Source: G025836975 sp048751585
GTDB lineage: Bacteria > Pseudomonadota > Gammaproteobacteria > Burkholderiales > Burkholderiaceae_B
Reading direction: 5' to 3'
NCBI RefSeq assembly: GCF_048751585.1
Contig: NZ_JAZHOB010000004.1
Span: forward strand, 248,001-312,000
DNA length: 64,000 nt
Shown here: positions 52,979-62,157 of the stretch, one piece after another
Position numbering within the stretch: position 1 is the stretch's first letter
Layout of the letters: each line of letters begins with the position of its first letter
Program-made: the position numbers and the translations under genes
The notes under the pieces: generated by a model
The model's input: only the letters and a program-made list of their open reading frames with translations
Told to the model about the DNA's origin: nothing
The model's database searches: none

Positions 52979-53364
52979 GTTGTCAGCTCGTTTTTTTCAA
53001 GGCCAAGCGCACAAAACGCTTTGCAGCCAAGGCGCGGCTGGTTGAATTCGCATACGCCAAGTTTTTCTAAGCAATGGCCTAAATATTTCTGCCTTGCGAC
53101 CGGGCAAAGCTGAACGATAAACTGGCCCGACAACAATGTGCCGGCAAGATTCCATCAGCCGCGGCACATAAAAAACAGACGCCCGGAGACATCCAACTGC
53201 GCGATCTGCCCCACAACGGCCCTACGTCACCCTCGAACGGCTTGCTGTGTATCCATACGTTTACACGACAGACGGAACATCCCATCGTGCCGGCTTCCGA
53301 TGCCCGCCCCGCGCCTTTGACCGTCGGCCATCGGCATTCGGACCAGATACTGTCCATACTCAAA

Positions 53365-53390
53365 AGGAGGTTTGGGGGCCGCAGCCTCCT
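53365..53390 (+). promoter_or_regulatory. Hairpin burying an AGGAGG upstream of dctP
   Basis: AGGAGG (53365-53370) is complementary to CCTCCT (53385-53390) around a 14-nt loop. The ATG is 10 nt beyond. The AGGAGG is too far (30 nt) to serve the ATG unless the hairpin folds and brings it closer. Confidence 0.35.
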
Positions 53391-53400
53391 CAAGACAATT

Positions 53401-54387
53401 ATGATTAAACACTATTTCGCAACCGCATTGCTGGCAATCGCGTCCTTCGGCAGCGCTGCCGCCATGGCCCAGGACAAGCCTGTAACCTTCCGCTTCGGAC
53501 ACACGCTTCCCGCCACGGATTCACAGAATATCGCGGCAAAAGAGTTCGCCAAGCGCGTCGAAGCGCGCACCAACGGCCAAATCAAAGTCCGCGTCTTTCC
53601 CAACGGAACATTAGGCAACGACGGCTCGCTGGTGACAGGCGTGCGTAGCGGAACCATTGACATCGGAGTAACGGGCAATCCCTTCCTGACGGGCATTTCG
53701 CCCAACCTCAATGTATTGGACCTGCCTTACCTGTTCGATGACGAAGCACAGGCATTCCAGGTGCTGGACGGCCCTATTGGTCGCGGCCTGCTGGACGATC
53801 TGGACAATTACGGACTGAAGGGCCTGGCATTCTGGGACATAGGATTTCGCAGTTTCACCAACAATAAAAAGCCCGTGACCAAGGCTGCGGACATGGATGG
53901 ACTTAAGGTCCGGACGACGCCCAATCCGGCCCACATAAAGGCCTTTGAGCTATTGGGAGCCAACCCCCAGCCCATGGCTTTCGGCGAGGTCTACACCGCC
54001 TTGGAGTCGGGCGCCATCGATGGCCAGGAGAACCCGCCGACGCTTATTCTGTCGTCGAAAATGTATGAAGTCCAGAAGTACCTCTCGTTGACACGCCACG
54101 CCTACACCGCCGGGCTGGTTTTCATGAATAAGCGCAAGTTCGACAAGCTCACGCCCGAACATCAGCAGATCATGCTGGAAGAAGCCTTGGCGGCCGCAAA
54201 CTATCAGCGCGAACTCAATGCCAAGCATCAAGAAGAGGCTTTGGCGGAACTGCGGCAGCACGGGGTTCAGATCACTACCAATCCAGATGTCGAAAGCATA
54301 CGCAAGGTGGTCAAGGGCCCGGTGCATGCCGAATTCACTGAAAAGTATGGCGATACGGTCTTGAAAGCCATCCAAGGGCAGCCCTGA
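53401..54387 (+). CDS. TRAP transporter solute-binding protein DctP
   Basis: 328 aa from the ATG at 53401, which gives a signal peptide (MIKHYFATALLAIASFGSAAAMA); an upstream in-frame ATG at 53242 does not. DctP fold with VTFRFGHTLPATDSQNIAAKEFAKRVEART and GLKVRTTPNPAHIKAFELLGANPQPMAFGEVYTALESGAIDGQENP, including the Arg that binds ligand carboxylates. It delivers an organic acid to DctQM. The operon continues with an amidohydrolase, dctQ and dctM. Confidence 0.94.
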   Translation: MIKHYFATALLAIASFGSAAAMAQDKPVTFRFGHTLPATDSQNIAAKEFAKRVEARTNGQIKVRVFPNGTLGNDGSLVTGVRSGTIDIGVTGNPFLTGISPNLNVLDLPYLFDDEAQAFQVLDGPIGRGLLDDLDNYGLKGLAFWDIGFRSFTNNKKPVTKAADMDGLKVRTTPNPAHIKAFELLGANPQPMAFGEVYTALESGAIDGQENPPTLILSSKMYEVQKYLSLTRHAYTAGLVFMNKRKFDKLTPEHQQIMLEEALAAANYQRELNAKHQEEALAELRQHGVQITTNPDVESIRKVVKGPVHAEFTEKYGDTVLKAIQGQP

Positions 54388-54388
54388 C

Positions 54389-55330
54389 GTGAGCAGCGGC
54401 AGCGAAACCATGATCGCGGAAGCGCCCACCGCGATCATTGACGCCCACCACCATTTCTGGCGACTGAAAGAGGGCCATTTTCCCTGGCTTCAAGAGGCTT
54501 ACGATCCCAACGAGTTTTTCCTGGGCGACTATGCCGAACTATGCGCGGATTTCGACGCGGACGCCTATCTGCGCCGCACCGCGGGCTATACGATCAAGGC
54601 CAGCGTCCATATCGAGGCTGAGCGGGCCCGCGACGAATCCGAGGCCGAAACGCTGTGGCTGCACGCGGAGCACGCCAAAAACAGCGGCTTCCCCGCCGCC
54701 GTGGTGGCCTACGTGGACTTCGCCGCGGAGGATGTTGCGCAAGCTCTTGCGCGGCAAGCCTCTTATCCCCTGGTGCGCGGGATACGATGCAAGCCCCGCA
54801 CGAGCCCCAGCCCCGATATCAGCATCCTTGGCCAGGCGGGCACCCTTCAAGACGACGCGTGGCTGCAAGGATTGTCCCAACTGGAACGTCTGCGCTATTC
54901 ATGGGACCTGCGGGTGCCATTCTGGCATCTCGAAGAAGCCGCCGAGGTTGCGGCCATGTTTCCCAACATACCCATCGTGCTGAACCACGCCGGCCTGCCT
55001 TGGGATCGCAGCGAGGCCGGCCTGAAGCATTGGCGTCGGGGCATGGCCGCCCTGGCTCGGTCCGAGCACGTGCATGTCAAGCTATCCGAGCTTGGCTTGC
55101 GCGACGCAAAGTGGAACGTCCATGAAAACGCATCGATCATCCGCGAAACCATTGCCCTGTTCGGATGGCAGCGCTGCATGTTCGCAAGCAATCTGCCAGT
55201 CTCGGGCCTTAACGTGGATTTCCCCACCCTGGTCGACACCGTCCGCCATGGCATAAGCGGCCTGCCCAGCCAGGCCCAGACCGCGATCTGGTCCGGTAAC
55301 GCCCAGCGTTTTTATCGGATTTCGCTATAA
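54389..55330 (+). CDS. Amidohydrolase 2 family (COG3618-type) hydrolase
   Basis: 313 aa from GTG 54389, 1 bp after the dctP stop; an ATG at 54410 is an alternative. TIM-barrel metal-dependent hydrolase: the metal motif IIDAHHHFWRL is at the N-terminus, with later HVKLSELG and MFASNLPVSG segments. Homologues are lactonases (for example of rhamnonate or 2-pyrone dicarboxylate). Being inside the TRAP operon, it probably hydrolyses the transported compound or a lactone of it. Confidence 0.85.
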   Translation: MSSGSETMIAEAPTAIIDAHHHFWRLKEGHFPWLQEAYDPNEFFLGDYAELCADFDADAYLRRTAGYTIKASVHIEAERARDESEAETLWLHAEHAKNSGFPAAVVAYVDFAAEDVAQALARQASYPLVRGIRCKPRTSPSPDISILGQAGTLQDDAWLQGLSQLERLRYSWDLRVPFWHLEEAAEVAAMFPNIPIVLNHAGLPWDRSEAGLKHWRRGMAALARSEHVHVKLSELGLRDAKWNVHENASIIRETIALFGWQRCMFASNLPVSGLNVDFPTLVDTVRHGISGLPSQAQTAIWSGNAQRFYRISL

Positions 55331-55365
55331 ACCGGCACGTCGCCGCCAATCAAGGAGCGCTCAGC

Positions 55366-55866
55366 GTGAAACAACGCCTAGTCAAACTGTCCGAACAATT
55401 TCTGGTATTGCTATTTGCTCTGATGATCCTTCTGGTTTTTGGCAACGTGGTGCTGCGCTATGCCTTTAATTCGGGGCTTGTGTCATCGGAAGAACTCTCC
55501 CGCTTTTTATTCATGTGGCTGACCCTGCTGGGCGCCTTGCTTGTCATGCGGGAAAACGCGCACCTGGGCATGAGCCTGGTGGTCAGGCGCCTGGGTGTGC
55601 GCGGCCAGCGTGCAAGCCGCTTCATCAGCGACAGTGTTGCGCTGCTATGTTGCGGCCTTCTTGCGCATGGGACCTGGAGCCTGGTCGTTATCGCCATGGA
55701 TGAACGATCGCCGGTGACCGGAATCCCCATGGGAATCGTGTATCTATCGCTACTGATATGCAGCGTGGGCATGTCTTTGATGCTGGCGCATTCTCTTTAT
55801 CGTCAACTGACCGGTCGCATGAGCGATGCGGAACTGGTACCCCAAGAATCTTCTCTTGGCGAGTAG
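55366..55866 (+). CDS. TRAP transporter small permease DctQ
   Basis: 166 aa from GTG 55366, with AAGGAG 9 nt upstream. Four membrane helices; ALMILLVFGNVVLRYAFNSGLVSSEELSRFLFMWLTLLGALLVMRE is the DctQ signature. It pairs with DctM in the inner membrane. Confidence 0.93.
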   Translation: MKQRLVKLSEQFLVLLFALMILLVFGNVVLRYAFNSGLVSSEELSRFLFMWLTLLGALLVMRENAHLGMSLVVRRLGVRGQRASRFISDSVALLCCGLLAHGTWSLVVIAMDERSPVTGIPMGIVYLSLLICSVGMSLMLAHSLYRQLTGRMSDAELVPQESSLGE

Positions 55867-55878
55867 GAAAAAATCAGA

Positions 55879-57156
55879 ATGACAATTCTAATATTTGCGC
55901 TTTCCCTGTTAGGGGCGATGTCCCTGGGCATGCCTATCGCATTCGCCTTGCTGGTATCCGGCGTGGCCCTAATGTTTCATCTCGACAACTTCGACACACA
56001 GATATTGGCCCAGAATCTGCTAGAAGGCGTCAACAACTTTCCGTTGATGGCCGTCCCCTTCTTCATTCTCGCGGGCGCCCTGATGAACGCCGGAGGGCTG
56101 TCGGCTCGTATAGTGCGGGTGGCAACCGCCCTGGTGGGCCATGTGCGCGGCGGGTTGGGCTACGTGGCCATCCTGGCCGCAACCTTCATCGCCAGCCTTT
56201 CCGGCTCCGCGGTCGCCGATTCAGCGGCCGTCGCCGCATTGCTGATTCCCATGATGCGCAATGCCGGGTACGGGGTTCCCAGAGCCGCCGGACTGATCGC
56301 ATCCGGAGGCGTTATCGCTCCCGTCATCCCCCCTTCCATTGCCATTATCATCTTTGGCGTAACCGCTCAGCTATCGATCACCAAGCTTTTCCTGGCGGGT
56401 ATCGCGCCGGGCTTGATGATGGCCGTTGCCTTGACCTGCACATGGGCGCTTTGCGCCAAAAAGGAAACAGCGGTCACCATCGGCCGCTTCGATGGTTCGG
56501 AACTTGCCGCCGCCCTTTACGAAGGCATCTGGGCCCTGTTGCTTCCCGTCATTATTATCGGTGGAATGCGGTTCGGCTTCTTCACCCCGACTGAAGCGGC
56601 GGTTGTCGCGGTGATCTATGCACTGCTGATAGGCATGCTGGTGCATCGCGAGCTGACATTGCGCAAGCTCTATGACGCCATGCTCGACAGCGCCAAGACC
56701 TCCAGCGCCGTGCTTTTCCTGATGGCCTGTTCGCTTTCTTCCGCATGGCTGATCACCATTGCCGAAATCCCGGGCCAGGTCACTGAACTGCTGTCGCCAT
56801 TCATGGACAGTCCGATCCTGCTCATGCTTATCATCATGCTGCTGGTCATGATCGTGGGCACTGCGCTGGACCTGATCCCGACCATCATGATCATGACCCC
56901 GGTGCTGATGCCCACTGTCCTGGAGGCCGGCATCGATCCGATCTATTTTGGCGTCATGTTCATCATGAACAATGCCATCGGCCTGTTGACGCCGCCTGTG
57001 GGCACTGTCTTGAACGTCGTGGCAGGGGTTTCACGGCAGAGCCTGGACAAGGTCATTGTCGGAGTATGGCCGTTCCTGCTGAGCTTCATGCTGCTGCTCT
57101 TGACCTTCGTCATATTCCCGCAGCTGATAATCGTTCCGGCCCGCTGGCTGTATTGA
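55879..57156 (+). CDS. TRAP transporter large permease DctM
   Basis: 425 aa with about 12 membrane helices. Signatures include PLMAVPFFILAGALMNAGGLS, ASLSGSAVADSAAVAALLIPMM, VIAPVIPPSIAIIIFG and GLLTPPVGTVLNVVAGVS. Sodium-coupled import of the DctP ligand. 12 bp after dctQ. Confidence 0.95.
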   Translation: MTILIFALSLLGAMSLGMPIAFALLVSGVALMFHLDNFDTQILAQNLLEGVNNFPLMAVPFFILAGALMNAGGLSARIVRVATALVGHVRGGLGYVAILAATFIASLSGSAVADSAAVAALLIPMMRNAGYGVPRAAGLIASGGVIAPVIPPSIAIIIFGVTAQLSITKLFLAGIAPGLMMAVALTCTWALCAKKETAVTIGRFDGSELAAALYEGIWALLLPVIIIGGMRFGFFTPTEAAVVAVIYALLIGMLVHRELTLRKLYDAMLDSAKTSSAVLFLMACSLSSAWLITIAEIPGQVTELLSPFMDSPILLMLIIMLLVMIVGTALDLIPTIMIMTPVLMPTVLEAGIDPIYFGVMFIMNNAIGLLTPPVGTVLNVVAGVSRQSLDKVIVGVWPFLLSFMLLLLTFVIFPQLIIVPARWLY

Positions 57157-57162
57157 GGCATA

Positions 57163-57190
57163 TCCGCTCCGGAAAAAATCCCGGAGCGGA
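57163..57190. terminator. Hairpin between dctM and the enoyl-CoA hydratase gene
   Basis: TCCGCTCCGG and CCGGAGCGGA form a perfect 10-bp stem around AAAAAATC between convergent genes. It lacks a T-run on either side. Confidence 0.55.
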
Positions 57191-57198
57191 CGAACGCC

Positions 57199-57975
57199 CT
57201 ATTGATGCTTGAAGTCGGGCTTGCGCTTCTCGACGAAGGCCTTCATGCCCTCTTTCTGGTCTTCGGTCGCGAACAGGGCATGGAAATTGCGCCGTTCGAA
57301 CATCAGGGTTTCGTTAAGAGATCCCTCGTAAGCCATGTTGACGCATTCCTTGGCCATGATGACCGAGGGCAGCGACATCGACGCAATGATGGTGGCCGCC
57401 TCCATGGCCTCATCCATCAGGCTCTCCAGCGGGACCACGCGCGAAACCAGCCCGGCGCGCTCGGCCTCGGCCGCATCCATCATGCGGGCGGTCAGCACCA
57501 GGTCCATGGCCTTGGACTTGCTGACGGCGCGCGGCAGGCGTTGCGTGCCGCCGTAGCCCGGAATGACGCCAAGCTTGATTTCGGGCTGGCCGAAACGCGC
57601 GTTCTCGGCCGCGATGATGAAATCGCACAACATGGCCAGTTCGCACCCGCCACCCAGGGCATAGCCCGCCACCGCGGCGATAATGGGCTTGCGTATGCGC
57701 TTGAGCGACTCCCAATTTCCACCCAGGTAGTCCTGCTTGTACACATCCATGTAGGACCAGCCCTGCATGGCGGCGATGTCAGCGCCGGCGGCAAAAGCCT
57801 TTTCGCTTCCGGTCAGCACGATGGCGCCGATGTTGTCGTCGGCGTCGAATGTTCTCATGGCTTCCGCCAACTGGTCTATCACTTCGTTGCTGAGGGCGTT
57901 CAATGCCTTGGGCCGATCCAGCGTCAGCAAGCCTACGCGGCCGTGAACCTCTACTTTTACCAATGGCGCTTCCAT
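57199..57975 (-). CDS. Enoyl-CoA hydratase
   Basis: 258 aa from the ATG at 57975, which has AAGGAG 7 nt upstream; the frame runs 126 bp further without a site. Crotonase fold with both catalytic Glu regions: ALGGGCELAMLCDFIIAAENARFGQPEIKLGVIPGYGGTQRLPR. AFAAGADIAAM is the oxyanion segment. Very close to mitochondrial-type short-chain enoyl-CoA hydratases of beta-oxidation. Divergent from the M61 peptidase gene with only a 32-bp gap. Confidence 0.94.
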   Translation of the reverse strand: MEAPLVKVEVHGRVGLLTLDRPKALNALSNEVIDQLAEAMRTFDADDNIGAIVLTGSEKAFAAGADIAAMQGWSYMDVYKQDYLGGNWESLKRIRKPIIAAVAGYALGGGCELAMLCDFIIAAENARFGQPEIKLGVIPGYGGTQRLPRAVSKSKAMDLVLTARMMDAAEAERAGLVSRVVPLESLMDEAMEAATIIASMSLPSVIMAKECVNMAYEGSLNETLMFERRNFHALFATEDQKEGMKAFVEKRKPDFKHQ

Positions 57976-58007
57976 GCCGTCTCCTTGTTGCACAGTAATA
58001 TAGTGGA

Positions 58008-59795
58008 ATGAAAAAAGAATCGATACTTTATAGCGTAACGCCTTTCGACCCTTATGGTCACAAAGTCCTGGTCCGCCTGACATTGCGCAACCCCGAGCCA
58101 AGCGGGCAGTCCTTTTCCCTGCCCGCCTGGATTCCAGGCAGTTATCTTATTCGAGATTTCTCGCGGCAGATAGAAACCATACAGGCATCCAGCCGGGGCA
58201 AACCCGTGGGCATCAGGAAAACATCCAACCACACCTGGCAATGCGATCCCTGCGAGAGCACGCTGGAGCTGGAATACACGGTGTATGCCTGGGATCTTTC
58301 CGTGCGGGGCGCGCACGTCGATGAGACGCATGCCTTCCTGAACGGCACCAGCATCTTCCTTTGTCCCGCCGGTCGGGAACAGGAAGCCTGCCACGTGGAC
58401 ATCTGTCCGCCGCCGCATGCGCGAAACTGGAAGGTATACACCAGCCTTGCCGAAGCCGCCGGCCATCCCCGCGGCGCCCGGCGCCATGGCTTCGGCATGT
58501 ATGCGGCGCCCAATTACGATGCCCTGATCGACCATCCCATTGAGATGGGCACGCCGCAGGTCCTGCGCTTCAAGGCGCATGGCGCCGAGCACGAAATGGT
58601 GTTTACCGGCGTGGCGCCCAACCTGGACCTGAAGCGCATCGCCGCGGATGTGCAAAAGATATGCGCGGCGCAGATCGCTCTGTTCGAACCCCAAACCAAA
58701 CAGGCGCCCTTCCTGGACAGCGCCAGCCGCTATGTCTTCATGACCATGGTCACCGGCGACGGATACGGAGGCCTGGAACATCGCGCATCGACCGCGTTGA
58801 TGGCCTCGCGCCGCGATCTGCCTGTCATCGGGCAGGATAAGACCGGCGAGGGCTACCAGACTTTCCTGGGGCTGGTCAGCCACGAATACTTCCATACCTG
58901 GAACGTCAAGCGCATCAAGCCCGCCGTCTTTGCTCCCTATGATCTGAGCCGCGAGAATCATACCCGCCTGCTCTGGGTCTTCGAGGGCTTCACTTCCTAC
59001 TACGACGACCTGATGCTGCTGCGCTCGGGCGTCATCGGTGAATCCGACTACCTGCGGCTGCTGGCCAAGACCATAGGCAGCGTGCAACGCGCCAGCGGGC
59101 GATTCAAGCAAAGCGTGGCCGAGAGCTCGTTCGATGCCTGGACGCGCTACTACAAGCAGGACGAAAATTCACCCAACGCGCTGGTCAGCTACTACACCAA
59201 AGGCGCGCTGGTCGCGCTGGGCCTGGACATCACCATACGCCATGCCAGCGCGGGCAGGCACTCATTGGACGATGTCATGCGGCTGATGTGGGAGCGCTAT
59301 GGGCGCGACTTCTACAACGGAGCAGGCGCCGGAATAGACGAGGACGCCATGGCCGGCTTGATACACGAGGCGACCGGCGTGGACGTGCGGGACTTCATTG
59401 AGCGCCACGCCTACGGCCGCGAAGACGTGCCGCTGGAGCGTCTGCTACCTTTGCAGGGCATATCGATCAGTTGGAGGCCGGTATCCGACAATCCGACGCT
59501 GGACATGCGCTTGCGCAACAGCCATGGCGAAACGCAGATCGCCACGGTCTATGAAGGCGGCGCCGCGCATCGCGGCGGCTTGTCCGCCGGCGACGTATTG
59601 GTGGCCGTCGATGGCTTGAAGGTCGGCGACAGCGCCGGATTCGATCGCCTGCTGGCGGCCTATCAGCCCGGCGATACCGTGATCGTGCATGTGTTCCGGC
59701 GCGACGAGCTGCGCGCCTTCGACCTGGTGCTGAATGCGCCCCTCGCAAGCGAGTGCGTGCTGGAACCCGCTTCGGCGGTTGGCAAGCACTCCTAG
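58008..59795 (+). CDS. M61-family glycyl aminopeptidase-like metallopeptidase with PDZ domain
   Basis: 595 aa. An N-terminal beta domain (about 1-170), a thermolysin-like catalytic domain with H292-E293-Y-F-H296 and the third zinc ligand Glu326 in WVFEGFTSYY, and a C-terminal PDZ (about 500-580, GGLSAGDVLVAVDGLKVGDSAGFDRLLAAYQPGD). No signal peptide is seen, so it is probably cytoplasmic. It ends in a 4-bp overlap with the convergent oxidoreductase gene. No clear ribosome site precedes the ATG. Confidence 0.9.
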   Translation: MKKESILYSVTPFDPYGHKVLVRLTLRNPEPSGQSFSLPAWIPGSYLIRDFSRQIETIQASSRGKPVGIRKTSNHTWQCDPCESTLELEYTVYAWDLSVRGAHVDETHAFLNGTSIFLCPAGREQEACHVDICPPPHARNWKVYTSLAEAAGHPRGARRHGFGMYAAPNYDALIDHPIEMGTPQVLRFKAHGAEHEMVFTGVAPNLDLKRIAADVQKICAAQIALFEPQTKQAPFLDSASRYVFMTMVTGDGYGGLEHRASTALMASRRDLPVIGQDKTGEGYQTFLGLVSHEYFHTWNVKRIKPAVFAPYDLSRENHTRLLWVFEGFTSYYDDLMLLRSGVIGESDYLRLLAKTIGSVQRASGRFKQSVAESSFDAWTRYYKQDENSPNALVSYYTKGALVALGLDITIRHASAGRHSLDDVMRLMWERYGRDFYNGAGAGIDEDAMAGLIHEATGVDVRDFIERHAYGREDVPLERLLPLQGISISWRPVSDNPTLDMRLRNSHGETQIATVYEGGAAHRGGLSAGDVLVAVDGLKVGDSAGFDRLLAAYQPGDTVIVHVFRRDELRAFDLVLNAPLASECVLEPASAVGKHS

Positions 59796-60751
59796 ACGCT
59801 AAAAGGCAGGCCCTCGATCCGGGCCTGAATGGCTTTGGCCGCCGTCACCCCGTCGGCCAAAGCCGTGACCACGCAAGGGTGCTGCCGCTGCGCAACTTCG
59901 CCTATGGCGTACACGCCGGGGCAGCCGGTTTGCGCGGTCCGCATATCGGTTGCGATAAACCCCCGGGCGCTGCGCTGCAGGCCCAGCGCGTCCGCAAAGC
60001 CCACGCAGGGCTCCCATCCATAGAACACCATGATCATGTCGTAGGCCTGGCCATTGACCGTGCGCGCCCTAGGATCGACCGCATAAGGCCCAAGGGCGAC
60101 GCAAGCCTGCGGCAATTTGCTGACGAACTGCCGCTGAGCCCGCACATTGCGGGCATATAGCTGCACACTTTGCGCCCCTTTCTCGAGGGCATACAGGGCG
60201 TTCTCGAACGCATTGTCGCCACCGCCCAGGACGGCCACGCGCTTGCCGCGAAAATCCTGCGCCACGATATGCTCGCCTGGGCCGGTCAGTATGCCTTCCG
60301 GCCACTGCAACGGCGCAGCGCAATCCGCCGGCACTGCCAGGGAACGCGCCCGCACGCCGGTCGCCAATACAAGATGGCGGGCCCGCAATGGTTCGGCCAG
60401 ACCCGATCCCGTCACGATAAAACCCTGCCCGGCCGCTTCCACGCGCTCGACCACGCAGGAAAGGCGTACCGCCACGCCAGCCCGCTCTACACTGAGCGCC
60501 AGATTATCCGCCACCTGCGGGCCCGTCATACCTGGCAGGGAGGCATTCCATTCATCCAGGAAAGGATTACTGCGGCACAGGCCGCCCAGCACATCCCTGC
60601 CCTCGATCAGCACGGGCGAAAAGCCCAGCCGCGCCAGCCAAACGGCGCAAGACGCGCCCGCCGGGCCTCCGCCGATAATGGCGGCGTCATAGTTCTTACC
60701 GCCGCCGCGGGCGGGTTCCGGCAAATTCGTCATGAGTTCCATACACGCCAT
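59792..60751 (-). CDS. NAD(P)/FAD-dependent oxidoreductase (thioredoxin-reductase-like)
   Basis: 319 aa. FAD-binding GGGPAGASCAVWLARLGFSPVLIEG near the N-terminus, an NAD(P)-binding GGGDNAFENALYALEKGA near 180, and the C-terminal PGVYAIGEVAQRQHPCVVTALADGVTAAKAIQ. There is no CXXC redox motif, so it is more like ferredoxin/flavodoxin-NADP reductases or a related group than a true thioredoxin reductase. Partner unknown. Confidence 0.85.
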   Translation of the reverse strand: MACMELMTNLPEPARGGGKNYDAAIIGGGPAGASCAVWLARLGFSPVLIEGRDVLGGLCRSNPFLDEWNASLPGMTGPQVADNLALSVERAGVAVRLSCVVERVEAAGQGFIVTGSGLAEPLRARHLVLATGVRARSLAVPADCAAPLQWPEGILTGPGEHIVAQDFRGKRVAVLGGGDNAFENALYALEKGAQSVQLYARNVRAQRQFVSKLPQACVALGPYAVDPRARTVNGQAYDMIMVFYGWEPCVGFADALGLQRSARGFIATDMRTAQTGCPGVYAIGEVAQRQHPCVVTALADGVTAAKAIQARIEGLPFSV

Positions 60752-60793
60752 GCTAAAGCACTACAATTCGAACAATTCTACAAGGCCACCATT

Positions 60794-61153
60794 ATGCCCA
60801 CCCGACGCATTTTCTTTAGCCAATTGGCGCTGGACGCGCGCATCGGCATCCTGGAACACGAATTACGAGCCACGCAGCCGCTGCATATCGATGCCGAGTT
60901 CGACGTGGATATCGCCCAGGAGGTACACGATCAGAACATCGCCACTGTTCTGGACTATCGCATGCTGCGCAGCGCCATCGTGGACGAATGCACCCGGGCT
61001 CATGTGAATTTGCTGGAAACGCTTAGCGAACGCGTCATCGACCGGATCCTGCTGGAATTTCCCGAGGTTACCTTCGCCCGTATCCGCATCAGCAAACCGC
61101 TGGCATTTTCCGACTGCGCCGCCGTGGGAATCGAACTGCAACGCAGCCGCTGA
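60794..61153 (+). CDS. folB: Dihydroneopterin aldolase
   Basis: 119 aa from the ATG at 60794 (MPTRRIFFSQLALDARIGILEHE). FolB cleaves dihydroneopterin in folate synthesis. The family pattern LDARIGILEHELRATQPLHID...VLDYRMLRSAIVDECTRAHVNLLETLSERVID is clear. It is 17 bp before ttcA. Confidence 0.92.
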   Translation: MPTRRIFFSQLALDARIGILEHELRATQPLHIDAEFDVDIAQEVHDQNIATVLDYRMLRSAIVDECTRAHVNLLETLSERVIDRILLEFPEVTFARIRISKPLAFSDCAAVGIELQRSR

Positions 61154-61170
61154 ACCTGTTTATCAATACC

Positions 61171-62157
61171 ATGCAAGCCAAAACCATTCATTCCCCAAGC
61201 CTAGAAAAAGATCCCGGTCCGGATAGCCGCCGCGCACAGAAACAGCGCATCAACGAGAACAAGCTGGCCAAGCGCCTTATACGCGAAACCGGCCGCGCCA
61301 TCACCGACTTCAACATGATAGAGGATGGCGACAAAGTCATGGTGTGCCTGTCGGGCGGCAAGGATTCCTACGGCATGCTGGACATCCTGCTGACCCTGAA
61401 AGCGCGCGCGCCCATCGACTTCGATATTATTGCGGTCAACCTGGACCAGAAACAGCCTGGGTTTCCCGACCATGTGCTACCCGATTACCTGCGCTCGCTG
61501 AACGTACCCTTCCATATCGAAACCCAGGACACCTACTCCATCGTCACCCGGGTCATTCCGGAAGGCAAGACCATGTGTTCGCTGTGCTCGCGGCTACGCC
61601 GGGGCATCCTGTACCGTGTCGCCAGCGAGTTGGGCGCCACCAAGATCGCCCTGGGCCATCATCGCGACGACATCCTGGCCACTTTTTTCCTGAACCTGTT
61701 TTATGGCGGACGCATGAAGGCGATGCCGCCCAAGCTGATGTCCGACGACGGCCAACATATCGTGATCCGCCCCCTGGCCTATGTGCCGGAAAAAGACTTG
61801 ATCGCCTACGCCCAGTTGAAGCAGTTCCCCATCATTCCGTGCAATCTGTGCGGCTCCCAGGAAAACCTGAAACGCCAGGAAGTGGGACGCATGATCGCCG
61901 AGTGGGACAAGAAGTTCCCGGGCCGGTCATGGAATGTATTCGGCGCGCTTTCACGCGTGGTACCCACGCACCTGATGGACAAGGACTTGTTCGACTTTGC
62001 AGGCCTTGTCGCCACCGGCCAGGCGGACGACAATGGCGACAAGGCTTTTGATGAAGAGCCGCTTGAACCGCCCATCGGCCTGTACCCGGACCTGGACGAT
62101 ACCCCAACCGTAAGGCGCAGCATCGCGCCAACCACTGCCCGCAAGGAGTCTGCCTAG
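61171..62157 (+). CDS. ttcA: tRNA 2-thiocytidine synthase TtcA
   Basis: 328 aa. It makes s2C32 in tRNAs. The PP-loop S61-GGKDS-66 adenylates the base; iron-sulfur cysteines are C136-S-L-C139 and C224-N-L-C227. A short N-terminal extension (about 40 aa) is typical. The TAG stop overlaps the GTG of the next gene (TAGTG). Confidence 0.96.
   Translation: MQAKTIHSPSLEKDPGPDSRRAQKQRINENKLAKRLIRETGRAITDFNMIEDGDKVMVCLSGGKDSYGMLDILLTLKARAPIDFDIIAVNLDQKQPGFPDHVLPDYLRSLNVPFHIETQDTYSIVTRVIPEGKTMCSLCSRLRRGILYRVASELGATKIALGHHRDDILATFFLNLFYGGRMKAMPPKLMSDDGQHIVIRPLAYVPEKDLIAYAQLKQFPIIPCNLCGSQENLKRQEVGRMIAEWDKKFPGRSWNVFGALSRVVPTHLMDKDLFDFAGLVATGQADDNGDKAFDEEPLEPPIGLYPDLDDTPTVRRSIAPTTARKESA

Noticed and set aside
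52921..53136. 71-aa minus-strand frame upstream of atpI
   Set aside because: It covers the likely atp promoter and has no recognisable domain or ribosome site.
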